From Acidobacteriota bacterium (GTDB taxonomy: Bacteria; Acidobacteriota; Terriglobia; Terriglobales; Acidobacteriaceae), in NCBI GenBank assembly GCA_016196065.1, contig JACPYL010000010.1:1488001-1552000 (forward strand): a stretch of DNA of 64,000 nucleotides, in the 5' to 3' direction. Numbering within the stretch: the stretch's first letter is position 1; every line of letters begins with the position of its first letter. Positions 52,335 through 60,970 of this stretch are shown piece after piece. Both the position numbers and the translations under genes were made by a program. Under the pieces are notes generated by a model. It saw only the letters and a program-made list of their open reading frames with translations, ran no database searches and was not told the origin of the DNA.

Positions 52335-53818
52335 GCGCGATCTTTTTCAATCGCCCAAAGTTCCAGATCGACGCTCGCTTTGCCGCGGGGACTCAGCTTC
52401 AATGTCACCGTCGCGTTCCGTGCGGACACCGCGATTTTTCCCACCGATTGACTTCTCCCAAGATTGGCAGCGCGCGCCAGACGCAGCAATACCGATGCCT
52501 TGGTGACGTAGTCGCGTTCCTCGGGATTGAGGGGTTGCATGGGTGCATCGTCCGATGCCGGACGTGACTTGCCCAGGTACCGGGCGATGGCGGCGATGAT
52601 GCGCCGCTGTTGCGGTGTGTATCCGAGGATCTCGGAGTTCGCAATGATGTAGTAGGTGTGGCGATGGTGTCCATTGCGATTCACGTAGTCGCCCACTTCA
52701 TACAGCATTGCCGCAGCCGAGAGCCATTCCCGATACTCCGGCGGCAGTTGGTGCACCGATTTCAGGCCGGAAAAGAGAAGCAGCGCCGCATCGCGTACCT
52801 GCAATGCATGATGCATCTCCACCCGGTAGTGTTCGACTGCGCGTTTGATCGATTCCCAGCGTTCGGACTCGATGGCGCGTCCGGAGCGAGTCGCGTGATC
52901 GGAATCGGCAGCCATTTGCGCGAGAATGCCGTCCCGCAATCCCAACGGAGAGTAGCGAAAGCCGGCGAGATGGCAGCGTTCGAGAAGTTCCCCATAGACC
53001 ACGGCACCCGCGCAAATAATTTCGGCGCGCCGCGGTCCGATGCCTGGCACCTTGATTCGCTGATCGAGCGGCAATCGGGCAATCAGTTTGACGATCCGGC
53101 GCATGCTGTCCCGCGTAACCGTGGGGCCAGGTTTCTGCTTGCGAAGGCGGGCGAGATGGGCAGATACGCCTGCCAGGGCGGCAGCCGTGCCCGAAGTAGC
53201 AATCACGGCCTGAACGCGTGCGGACTTGATCCTGTCCTGAATACGACCCATTTCACGGGCGACAAAACCACGCAGCCGTTCCAGTTCACTCTTGCGCGGG
53301 GGATCGTGAACCACAAAATCGCTGGTCAAACGGACTGCACCGAGCGGGAGACTGACGGTTTCCCGAATCTGTCCCTTGCGCGACACAGTCAGTTCGCAAC
53401 TACCGCCGCCCAGATCCACCAGCAATACGGGATCCGCGCTCAGTCGGCCGTGGGAAATGATCCCCAGGTGAATGAGTCGAGCTTCTTCCAGGCCAGAGAT
53501 GATTTCCACGTTCCATCCCGTGGTGGATCGTACCCATTCAAGGAATGCCCGTGAATTTCGGGCGTCGCGCAGCGCTGCGGTCGCAACCACACGCACGGAG
53601 TCTGTGCCCCACTCCTGCGTGGCGCGATGAAAGCGCCTCAGTACGCGCACCGTCTCAGCCATCGCTTCGGGCGACAGCAATCCGCCACTGAATACGCCTT
53701 CGCCGAGCCGCGTGACCTCGCGATCTTCATGGATTTCCTTCAGGCGGTGGCCCTGCAGGCGTGCGATCTTCAAGCGGACGGAGTTCGATCCGATATCCAC
53801 GGCAGCAAACGTAGGCAT
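52286..53818 (-). CDS. ppx: Exopolyphosphatase / guanosine pentaphosphatase (Ppx/GppA)
   Basis: Has 510 residues from ATG 53818 (a GTG at 53836 is also in frame). N-terminal actin-like fold: FAAVDIGSNSVRLKIAR, VVATAALRDARNS, GLEEARLIHLG, LLVDLGGGSCELTV with the glycine-rich phosphate loop, and ATSGTAAAL. The C-terminal helical HD-like domain contains YREWLSAAAMLYEVGDYVN and HHRHTYYII. It hydrolyses polyphosphate from the ends and may act on pppGpp. Convergent to ppk1-sixA, with a 49-base overlap with sixA. It opposes Ppk1, so the pair sets the polyphosphate pool. Confidence 0.93.
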   Translation of the reverse strand: MPTFAAVDIGSNSVRLKIARLQGHRLKEIHEDREVTRLGEGVFSGGLLSPEAMAETVRVLRRFHRATQEWGTDSVRVVATAALRDARNSRAFLEWVRSTTGWNVEIISGLEEARLIHLGIISHGRLSADPVLLVDLGGGSCELTVSRKGQIRETVSLPLGAVRLTSDFVVHDPPRKSELERLRGFVAREMGRIQDRIKSARVQAVIATSGTAAALAGVSAHLARLRKQKPGPTVTRDSMRRIVKLIARLPLDQRIKVPGIGPRRAEIICAGAVVYGELLERCHLAGFRYSPLGLRDGILAQMAADSDHATRSGRAIESERWESIKRAVEHYRVEMHHALQVRDAALLLFSGLKSVHQLPPEYREWLSAAAMLYEVGDYVNRNGHHRHTYYIIANSEILGYTPQQRRIIAAIARYLGKSRPASDDAPMQPLNPEERDYVTKASVLLRLARAANLGRSQSVGKIAVSARNATVTLKLSPRGKASVDLELWAIEKDRAYFREVFGRALSAAAV

Positions 53819-53947
53819 AGGGCGTGAGACGTCCACTCATCTTACAGCCGGCGCAACGGCGCAACGCAATTGTTTGCGAACGCCGGCGAGGCCTGCCGTG
53901 CAGGTGTACAATCCAGCCCAATCTTGAGCTCAAGAGGGAGACTGCGC

Positions 53948-54982
53948 TTGAATACTGAGAACCAGACATCATCTAACCCCGCCCCACCGGCCCACGTCGG
54001 CATCCTGCAGATGGTAAATGGCGCCTATATCGCTGGAGCAATCTCCTGCCTGGCGCAGTTGGCAGTGCCCGACCTGCTCGAGAATGGGTCCAAATCGGCC
54101 GATGAGTTGGCGGCCCAAACTGGCGCTCGACCGGACGCGCTTTACCGCCTGATGCGCGCCACCGCCAGCGTTGGAGTTCTCGCTGAAGGTGCGGACAAGA
54201 TGTTCTCGCAAACCCCGATGTCGGCGGTTCTGCGCACCAACGCCCGCCCCAGCCTGCGCGGTCTCGCCATCATGACCGGGCGGGAATGGCACGGGCGCGG
54301 ATGGTCCCGGCTTGAACATTGCGTGCGCACCGGCAAGCCGTCAATCGACGAAATTTACGGCATGCCCATCTTCGAGTACTTCAAGCACAATCCAGAGGAA
54401 GCCCGGGTTTTTGACGAGGCCATGACGGCCCTCTCCAGCATTGACGGCCCCGCTGTGGCCGATGCCTACGACTTTTCGGACATTCAGAGCATCGTCGATG
54501 TAGCAGGGGGCCGTGGACTCCTGTTGGCCACTCTGATGGAAAGGAATCCTCATCTCAAAGGCACGCTTTATGAGATGTCCCATGTGCTCGAAGGAGCGAG
54601 GACGGGGGCCCTCAAGGTACACATGGACCGGTGCGCACTTTCCTCCGGCGATATGTTCGATTCGGTTCCGTCGGGCGCTGATGCCTATCTCATGAAACAC
54701 ATCATCCATGATTGGCCGGATGAGGCCTGCGTCAACCTTCTGAAAGCGTGCCGCCAGGGTGTGAATCCCGGCGGAAAGTTGCTGATCGTCGATTGCGTAA
54801 TCCAGCCGGGCAACGGTTTCTCCCCCGCGAAGTTTCTGGATTTGCAAATGTTGATCTTCCCCAGCGGACGGGAGCGCACGGAAGTAGAATTCCGCAATCT
54901 GCTGGAGGCCTCCGGATGGAAACTCTCACGGATTATTCCCACCGCGGCTGCGGACTCGATTGTGGAAGGAGTTCCGGCGTAG
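53948..54982 (+). CDS. SAM-dependent O-methyltransferase (acetylserotonin/hydroxyneurosporene type)
   Basis: Has 344 residues from TTG 53948, supported by GAGGGAGA about 8 bases upstream. The N-terminal dimerisation domain has MVNGAYIAGAISCLAQLAVPDLLENGSK and ALYRLMRATASVGVLAEG. The SAM-binding region is SIVDVAGGRGLLLATLMERNPHLKG (split here), and the catalytic His lies in MKHIIHDWPDEACVNLLK, the group-2 O-methyltransferase signature. A small-molecule hydroxyl is the probable acceptor; its identity is unknown. It lies between ppx and pstC, divergent from ppx, and does not obviously belong to phosphate metabolism. Confidence 0.87.
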   Translation: MNTENQTSSNPAPPAHVGILQMVNGAYIAGAISCLAQLAVPDLLENGSKSADELAAQTGARPDALYRLMRATASVGVLAEGADKMFSQTPMSAVLRTNARPSLRGLAIMTGREWHGRGWSRLEHCVRTGKPSIDEIYGMPIFEYFKHNPEEARVFDEAMTALSSIDGPAVADAYDFSDIQSIVDVAGGRGLLLATLMERNPHLKGTLYEMSHVLEGARTGALKVHMDRCALSSGDMFDSVPSGADAYLMKHIIHDWPDEACVNLLKACRQGVNPGGKLLIVDCVIQPGNGFSPAKFLDLQMLIFPSGRERTEVEFRNLLEASGWKLSRIIPTAAADSIVEGVPA

Positions 54983-55128
54983 ACGTCAATGGTCTGCTGC
55001 ACGACGTAACGGGTCTGGCGTGCCCGCCCGTGCCTCAACTCTATCCTTGAACGACTGCTTCTTGCGCCGCCGCGCCCTCCGGCGGCGGTGTGCTGGCAGT
55101 CCAGGAATAGGACACTACCCCTTCAACC

Positions 55129-55157
55129 TTTTCATCGTCCTGTAACAACCTTTTGTT
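55129..55157 (+). promoter_or_regulatory. Candidate Pho box upstream of pstC
   Basis: Half-sites TTTTCAT, CTGTAAC and TTTTGTT with 4-base gaps (11-base period). TTTTCAT followed after four bases by CTGTAAC is close to the PhoB consensus, and CTGTAAC plus the spacing are shared with the pstS element at 46045-46073. It ends 15 bases before the pstC start. Confidence 0.6.
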
Positions 55158-55171
55158 AGCCTTTCTCACGA

Positions 55172-56200
55172 ATGTCCCAACAAACCCTGCCCCGGCAGAC
55201 GTTTAGCGCTCCCGAAAAAGACCGGCCTGCCGCATTGAAACTGGAAGCCAAGCCCGCGTCACTGCTGCAGGGCAGGGTCAGCGAAGTTCCCGATGCGCTC
55301 TTTGGCTGGACTATGCGGCTTTGCGGGCTGGCCGTGGTCGCTTTGCTGGGGATGATTGTGTGGGAACTGGTGGTTCGCTCCCAGCTTTCCTGGCATACGT
55401 TTGGATGGAAGTTCTTTGTGAACTCCGACTGGAATCCGGTCGAGGAACAGTTTGGGGCCCTGCCGTTCATCTACGGCACGTTGGTTTCTTCGCTACTATC
55501 GCTGGTCATCGCGGTTCCTTTGGCAGTCGGCGTCGCCGTATTCATCACGGAAATGTGTCCCGTTGGTTTGCGCGGGATGCTTTCCTTTACCACGGAATTG
55601 CTGGCGGCAATCCCGAGCGTGATCTACGGACTGTGGGCAATCTTCGTGCTCGTGCCTCTACTGCGGACCTACGTCCAACCGTTTTTATCGACGACATTAG
55701 GATGGACTGGCCTTTTCACCGGGCCACCGTATGGCATCGGAATGCTGGCTGCCGGAGTGATTCTGGCGATCATGATCATTCCCATTATTTCCTCCATCAC
55801 TCGTGAAGTGTTGACGGTCGTTCCGCAGCATCAGAGGGAAGCAGTGCTGGCGCTGGGAGCTACCCGTTGGGAAATGATTCGCATGGGTGTTTTGCGCAAT
55901 GCGCGTGCCGGTATCGTGGGCGGTGTGATTCTCGGTCTCGGCCGCGCACTTGGAGAGACGATGGCGGTCACCATGGTGATCGGCAACCGTCCTGAAATCG
56001 CCAAGTCGCTGTTTGCGCCGGGATACACGATGGCGAGCGTTCTGGCGAACGAATTTACCGAAGCCACCGGCGATACTTATCTTTCCGCCCTGGTTGAAAT
56101 TGGGCTGGCGTTGTTCCTGGTCACGATCGTCGTCAACGCACTCGCGCGCCTGATGGTCTGGAGCGTTACGCGAGGCTTACCTGCGAGGAACGTTGCCTGA
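55172..56200 (+). CDS. pstC: Phosphate ABC transporter permease
   Basis: Has 342 residues. The N-terminal 45 residues are a hydrophilic cytoplasmic stretch (SQQTLPRQTFSAPEKDRPAAL), then six membrane segments. ELLAAIPSVIYGLWAIFVLVPLL and the binding-protein-dependent permease loop REAVLALGATRWEMIRMGVLRNARAGIVG (EAA motif; split here) are PstC-typical. It forms the channel with PstA. Start ATG 55172. Its stop overlaps the TTG start proposed for pstA. Confidence 0.95.
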   Translation: MSQQTLPRQTFSAPEKDRPAALKLEAKPASLLQGRVSEVPDALFGWTMRLCGLAVVALLGMIVWELVVRSQLSWHTFGWKFFVNSDWNPVEEQFGALPFIYGTLVSSLLSLVIAVPLAVGVAVFITEMCPVGLRGMLSFTTELLAAIPSVIYGLWAIFVLVPLLRTYVQPFLSTTLGWTGLFTGPPYGIGMLAAGVILAIMIIPIISSITREVLTVVPQHQREAVLALGATRWEMIRMGVLRNARAGIVGGVILGLGRALGETMAVTMVIGNRPEIAKSLFAPGYTMASVLANEFTEATGDTYLSALVEIGLALFLVTIVVNALARLMVWSVTRGLPARNVA

Positions 56201-57077
56201 TACGAGCATGAATCCGGTAGTGGTCGCGATCCCGCCGTTCAGTTGGCGGCGCCGCGTCACGGATCATTTCATGACCGGCGTAGCCCTCCTGACGGTCGTG
56301 CTGGTGTTGCTGCCTCTGGGCGCGATCTTTGCGTATCTGATTTACAAGGGCGCCGGATCGATCAACTGGGCCTTTCTCACGCAAACTCCCAAGCCCGTCG
56401 GTGAACCCGGCGGGGGGATGGCGAACGCGATTGCTGGTTCGGTAGTGATTCTCGGCATCGCGAGTTTCATGGGAGTTCCCCTGGGTATCGGTGCTGGCAT
56501 CTATCTTTCCGAATTTGGACGGAACCGTGTTGGGGATTTCGTCCGCTTTGTTTGCGATGTTCTGAACGGCGTCCCTTCGATCGTGATCGGCATTGTCGCC
56601 TACGGACTCGTCGTATTGCGGCAGGGACATTTTTCAGCTCTGGCTGGCGGCGTAGCACTCGCAATCATGATGGTGCCCACCATTGCGCGTACCACCGAGC
56701 AGATGCTTCTGCTGGTGCCGCAAGCGCTTCGGGAAGCTGCTTACGGGCTAGGGATTCCGCGTTGGCGGACCACGCTGTCTATCACCTTGCGCACCGCCAC
56801 TTCCGGCATCATCACCGGAGTGATGCTGGCATTTGCGCGTGTCGCCGGAGAAACGGCGCCACTTCTATTTACCGCCTTTGGAAACCAGTTCTGGAACTGG
56901 AAGTCGGATCAGCCCACGGCTGCTCTCTCGCTGCAGATATTTGCGTATGCGATCTCTCCGTTTGACGAGTGGCATAAGCAGGCCTGGGCGGGTGCATTGG
57001 TGCTGATCATTCTGATCGTGAGCGCTGTTGGCGCGGTTCGATTCGCAGTGCGGCGGGGAACTTTAGCAGGAGCATAA
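56193..57077 (+). CDS. pstA: Phosphate ABC transporter permease
   Basis: Has 294 residues from TTG 56193, supported by GAGGAA 4-5 bases upstream and overlapping the pstC stop; ATG 56208 is an alternative. Six membrane segments, GAGIYLSEFGRNRVGDFVRF, DVLNGVPSIVIGIVAYGL, and the EAA loop REAAYGLGIPRWRTTLSITL identify PstA. The C-terminal region QPTAALSLQIFAYAISPFDEW is also family-typical. Inner membrane, pairs with PstC and PstB. Confidence 0.95.
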   Translation: MPDTSMNPVVVAIPPFSWRRRVTDHFMTGVALLTVVLVLLPLGAIFAYLIYKGAGSINWAFLTQTPKPVGEPGGGMANAIAGSVVILGIASFMGVPLGIGAGIYLSEFGRNRVGDFVRFVCDVLNGVPSIVIGIVAYGLVVLRQGHFSALAGGVALAIMMVPTIARTTEQMLLLVPQALREAAYGLGIPRWRTTLSITLRTATSGIITGVMLAFARVAGETAPLLFTAFGNQFWNWKSDQPTAALSLQIFAYAISPFDEWHKQAWAGALVLIILIVSAVGAVRFAVRRGTLAGA

Positions 57078-57083
57078 CCAGTT

Positions 57084-57842
57084 ATGGGTGTTGGAATCAC
57101 TGTCGAGCATGTGAATGCCTACTACGGTAAGACGCAGGCCTTGTTCGATATCAACCTGATTGTCCAGGCGAATCATGCGACGGCGTTGATCGGGCCTTCG
57201 GGCTGCGGGAAGTCCACGTTCATTCGCTGCCTGAACCGCATGCACGAAACCATCCCCGACGCGCGCGTGGATGGGACCGTAAGGATTGGCGACATCAGCG
57301 TCTACAACGGCACGTCGGCAACGCAGCTTCGCCGCCGGGTTGGAATGGTCTTTCAGAAACCGAACCCGTTTCCGACCATGTCGATCTATGACAATGTTGC
57401 TTCCGGACTGAGACTCAATGGTTTTCGTGATCGCAAGAAATTAGACGAAGTGGTTGAGCGCTCGCTGAACAGCGCCGCTTTGTGGGGAGAAGTGAAAGAC
57501 TCGTTGCATAAGAAATCAGGAGCCAGCCTCTCCGGAGGCCAGCAGCAGCGCTTATGCATCGCGCGTGCGTTGGCGGTTCAGCCGGAAGTCCTGCTCATGG
57601 ACGAGCCTTGTTCGGCGCTGGATCCGATCTCAACGGGTAAGATCGAAGAGCTGATTTTTCAGTTAAAAGAGCAGTACACCATCGTCATCGTGACGCATAA
57701 TATGCAGCAGGCAGCCCGCGTGGCGGAGTTTACCGGGTTCTTTCTGCTGGGCAAAATGATCGAGTTCGACAAGACGGAAAAGATTTTTACCAAGCCCTCC
57801 GACAAACGGACGGAAGACTACATCACAGGCAGGTTCGGATAA
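57084..57842 (+). CDS. pstB: Phosphate ABC transporter ATP-binding protein
   Basis: Has 252 residues, standard length. Walker A is [12 protein letters not shown], the Q-loop VFQKPNPFP (PstB-specific KPNPFP), the signature [14 protein letters not shown], Walker [14 protein letters not shown] and the H-loop [12 protein letters not shown]. Powers phosphate import by PstCA. It starts 6 bases after pstA, and its stop TAATG overlaps the phoU start by one base. Confidence 0.97.
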   Translation: MGVGITVEHVNAYYGKTQALFDINLIVQANHATALIGPSGCGKSTFIRCLNRMHETIPDARVDGTVRIGDISVYNGTSATQLRRRVGMVFQKPNPFPTMSIYDNVASGLRLNGFRDRKKLDEVVERSLNSAALWGEVKDSLHKKSGASLSGGQQQRLCIARALAVQPEVLLMDEPCSALDPISTGKIEELIFQLKEQYTIVIVTHNMQQAARVAEFTGFFLLGKMIEFDKTEKIFTKPSDKRTEDYITGRFG

Positions 57843-58537
57843 TGCGTACACGCTTTCAGCAGGAGATGGAGGAGTTGCGGGAGAAGCTGCTGCGCATGGG
57901 AGGTCTGGCGGAGTTGGCGGTGGATCGCGCCTGCCAGGCATATTCCGAGCGCGATTTGAGCCGCTGCCACCTGGTGCTCGAAAACGAGAGCCTCATCAAC
58001 GTCGCCGAGCGCGAAATCGATGAAATGGCATTCGACATCCTCGCCACCCAGCAACCCGCTGCCGTCGATCTACGATTCATTCTAGCCGTCACCAAAATCA
58101 ACTCCGATCTGGAGCGCGTCGGCGATCAAGCTGTCAATATCGCTGAGCGTGTCATGGATCTGATCGAGTTGCCGGCCGCTGAATTGCCCGTCGACATTCC
58201 ACGCATGGCAACCGCAGTCGGAGCGATGGTCCGCCGCGCTCTGGAATCGTTCGTCGAAGGCAAAGCCGAACTCGCTCAGGCTGTGTTGGAAATGGACCAC
58301 GTCGTCGACCGCATGCGTGACGAAGCCTTCATTATGCTCGTGCGAAAGATGAACGAGTCTCCGCAAGTGACTCAACAAGCGCTAGATGCGCTTCTCGTGG
58401 CGCGCAATCTGGAACGTGTTGCCGACCATGCCACGAACATTGCCGAAGACGTAATCTTCTGGGTATTGGGAGCGGATGTCCGCCATCACGCGCATGCTAC
58501 CGTTGTCCAAACTCCCACACAGCCAGACCCGCATTAG
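57842..58537 (+). CDS. phoU: Phosphate-specific transport system accessory protein
   Basis: Has 231 residues, two PhoU repeats of helical hairpins. The metal-binding motif EREIDEMAFDILATQQPAAVDLRFILAVTKINSDLERVGDQAVNIAERV (split across two lines) and the second copy ALDALLVARNLERVADHATNIAEDVIFWVLG are diagnostic. PhoU lowers PhoR/PhoB signalling when phosphate is plentiful and controls Pst activity. phoR and phoB are not in this window. Translation is coupled to pstB. Confidence 0.96.
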   Translation: MRTRFQQEMEELREKLLRMGGLAELAVDRACQAYSERDLSRCHLVLENESLINVAEREIDEMAFDILATQQPAAVDLRFILAVTKINSDLERVGDQAVNIAERVMDLIELPAAELPVDIPRMATAVGAMVRRALESFVEGKAELAQAVLEMDHVVDRMRDEAFIMLVRKMNESPQVTQQALDALLVARNLERVADHATNIAEDVIFWVLGADVRHHAHATVVQTPTQPDPH

Positions 58538-58655
58538 GGCGCCAGGGGCTTTGCGATCGCCAACTCTTCGCGCCTTGGCTCTGCTGCGCTACACTGTTCG
58601 GTCCTGACGGGTAGGATCGCAACTGATCCCCCTGCAGCCAGACCGGAAGATCCGC

Positions 58656-59774
58656 ATGAGCCAGAAAGTTCGCGTCTTTGCTACCTGCGATATCGGCGAT
58701 TCCTTCAACATTCTCCGCGGTAAGGGATATGACCTGGAGGTCTATCCCAAACCGGAAGCGCCGCCCAAGAGCCTGATCATTGAGAAGGTGAAGTCCGGGA
58801 TTGACGGCCTGATCACGACGTTGCGCGACCCTATCGACGCGGAAGTGTTTGCCGCCGGACAAGGCACATTGAAAGTCGTGGCGCAGATTGCCGTCGGCTT
58901 CGACAACATCAACCGTTCCGATGCAAACCGTTACAAAATTCCGTTCACCAATACTGCAGACGTTCTGACGGAAGCGACCGCTGAATTCGCCTTTTTCCTG
59001 ATGGGCACTCTAGCGCGCAAGATGTGGCCCGCAGAACATTTGTTGCACGACAAGCGTTGGGGATACTGGCATCCCTATCTGCCTTTTCTGGGCGACGAGG
59101 TCACCGGCAAAACTATTGCCATCATTGGCACCGGTCGCATTGGCCTGGCTATGATCAAGAAATGTTCAGGATTCGATATGAACATGCTGTGCTTCGATCC
59201 GGCCTACGAAAATCACGGGTACATCAAGGCGATCGAAGAGATCAACGAACTCCGCCACAAGCACGGCATGACTCGCGAAAAGCCCTGGATTCGCTACACC
59301 ACGCTGCAGGATGCATTGAGCAATGCCGACTACATCAGCCTGCACGTCCCATTGCTGCGCGAAGGCGAGAGCAAGACCCCGACCTATCACCTGATCAACG
59401 AAACCACGCTGCGCATGATGAAACCGACTGCCATGCTGATCAATACCTCGCGCGGCCCGGTGGTAGATGAGAATGCTCTGGCCCGAGCGTTAAAGGAAAA
59501 TTGGATTGCTGGAGCGGCGCTCGACGTGTACGAGAAAGAACCGTTGGCAGCAGATTCGCCCCTACGCGACCCCGCAATCGCCGACCGCTGCCGTCTGTTG
59601 CCGCACTTTGCCAGCGCCGCGAGGATTACGCGGCTGTCTTCCGATCCTGACAAAGGCATGGCGGGACGTTGCGTGCAGGGCTTGCTGGACGTGCTGGAAG
59701 GGAACTATGGCGGCGATGTCACGAAGATGCCGTACGTGGTGAACAAAGAAGTGTTTGGGAAGACCACCGCATAA
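58656..59774 (+). CDS. D-isomer-specific 2-hydroxyacid dehydrogenase
   Basis: Has 372 residues from ATG 58656. The catalytic domain is split around a Rossmann domain: VAQIAVGFDNINRSDA, then the NAD-binding IAIIGTGRIGLAMIKKCSGF, substrate Arg in INTSRGPVVDENALA, Glu in DVYEKEP, and the catalytic His in LLPHFASAAR. An insertion of about 30 residues (ENHGYIKAIEEINELRHKHG) after the second strand is longer than in most glyoxylate or phosphoglycerate dehydrogenases. Likely acts on glyoxylate/hydroxypyruvate-type substrates; not decided. A bidirectional-looking hairpin follows. Confidence 0.88.
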   Translation: MSQKVRVFATCDIGDSFNILRGKGYDLEVYPKPEAPPKSLIIEKVKSGIDGLITTLRDPIDAEVFAAGQGTLKVVAQIAVGFDNINRSDANRYKIPFTNTADVLTEATAEFAFFLMGTLARKMWPAEHLLHDKRWGYWHPYLPFLGDEVTGKTIAIIGTGRIGLAMIKKCSGFDMNMLCFDPAYENHGYIKAIEEINELRHKHGMTREKPWIRYTTLQDALSNADYISLHVPLLREGESKTPTYHLINETTLRMMKPTAMLINTSRGPVVDENALARALKENWIAGAALDVYEKEPLAADSPLRDPAIADRCRLLPHFASAARITRLSSDPDKGMAGRCVQGLLDVLEGNYGGDVTKMPYVVNKEVFGKTTA

Positions 59775-59803
59775 CCTCTCTTCAGGTAGATGGAGCGATA
59801 AAT

Positions 59804-59836
59804 GGAGGACTTTCGTCAGTTCGGCGAAAGCCCTCC
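59804..59836. terminator. Hairpin between convergent genes (candidate bidirectional terminator)
   Basis: GGAGGACTTTCG (59804-59815) and CGAAAGCCCTCC (59825-59836) form a 12-bp stem with one mismatch and a 9-base loop, between the dehydrogenase (+) and the secreted-protein gene (-). No strong T-run on either side. Confidence 0.5.
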
Positions 59837-59871
59837 GCAAAACCTCGGGTGCAGGCACCGCTAAGAAATAT

Positions 59872-60699
59872 CTAGAACGACTTGTAGGAAACGACAACCG
59901 TTTTGGTGGCCTTCGATCCCAATTGCATGTCGTACTGCAAGAATACTGAGCCATCCGTATTAGCCAGCGGTCCAGCCACGTGCGTAAAGATCTGGCATGG
60001 ATTGGGCCCGCCGGGAATGACTTGGGAAAATCCACCATTCGAGAATGCGCCGGAGACGTATTGCAGTTGCAGGCCGAAGCTCATCTGGTTGTACCCGAAT
60101 GCAGTACGGTTACTGAAATCGAAGGAGTTTGAAGTGAACCCGCCTGCGTCTACGTCTGCATAGCGCAGCAGCCCGATATGGCGCGACGTGGTGGTGTTAT
60201 TTTTGATGGCCATCGAGACCGTGGTGGAAGCTGTGCCCTTGTTCAATGCTATGGTTTGGGTGAGTGTGAAGATTCCGTCATTGGTTGTGCGTTCGATTTT
60301 GACGGCGGTGGCCGACGAACTCAAGGTAACGGGGGCCTGCCAATTGGCGCTGTCGCCAAAACCTGCGTAGTCGAAATACTGTGTTGCGGTATCAAAATTG
60401 CAAAGTCCGTATCCCTCGCCGGCGGGCGACGGCGAAATGTATTCTTGTCCCGCGGGGCTCTCAAACTGGGTGATGTTTCCATTCTTGGTGACGCAATACT
60501 TGATGAACTTGTTGCCGGAATTTGCCGAGAAATTGAAAGAGCAGGTCACCGTCGCGTCCGTCCCAGAGACGACGTATTTTTGTTTGGCTTCCAAGGCCGC
60601 TTGATGCACGGCCGCATCTTCCGTGCGGGCTGCTTGAGCGTGGGCGAGGTTGGAGAAGCTGAGGGCGAAAAGAGCGGCTGCACACAGGGTCCGGTTCAT
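59872..60699 (-). CDS. Secreted beta-rich protein of unknown function
   Basis: Has 275 residues. The signal peptide is MNRTLCAAALFALSFSNLAHA. The mature protein is rich in Thr, Ser, Asn and Gly; TVTCSFNFSANSGNKFIKYCVTKNGNITQFESP has a Cys pair, and a further Cys follows in GYGLCNFDTATQYFDYAGFGD. Segments such as TLTQTIALNKGTASTTVSMAIKNNT suggest a beta-sandwich. Not a family I recognise; found alone, divergent from the aminotransferase gene. Confidence 0.75.
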   Translation of the reverse strand: MNRTLCAAALFALSFSNLAHAQAARTEDAAVHQAALEAKQKYVVSGTDATVTCSFNFSANSGNKFIKYCVTKNGNITQFESPAGQEYISPSPAGEGYGLCNFDTATQYFDYAGFGDSANWQAPVTLSSSATAVKIERTTNDGIFTLTQTIALNKGTASTTVSMAIKNNTTTSRHIGLLRYADVDAGGFTSNSFDFSNRTAFGYNQMSFGLQLQYVSGAFSNGGFSQVIPGGPNPCQIFTHVAGPLANTDGSVFLQYDMQLGSKATKTVVVSYKSF

Positions 60700-60970
60700 G
60701 TTGTCTTCCTTTTTAGCAAGAGTGGACTAGTTGTTTTGTTGACTTCCGACCTCGTGCCTGTTCGAACAATCAAGGTCTGACGAAGTTGTAGAGGGATCTT
60801 GCTTCACGCGGATCGAAAGGTCCATGGAGACAGTGTGAAGCACTCTGAACTAGTCTCAAGAAATCGGCACGCTTGTACTGTTCGCAGAACGGTCCGATTG
60901 ACAGCCACGGATGCGCGCACGCGTTCGGGAAACGTTTATGATGTGCCTGCAAGAGTTTTGATCTCATCCC

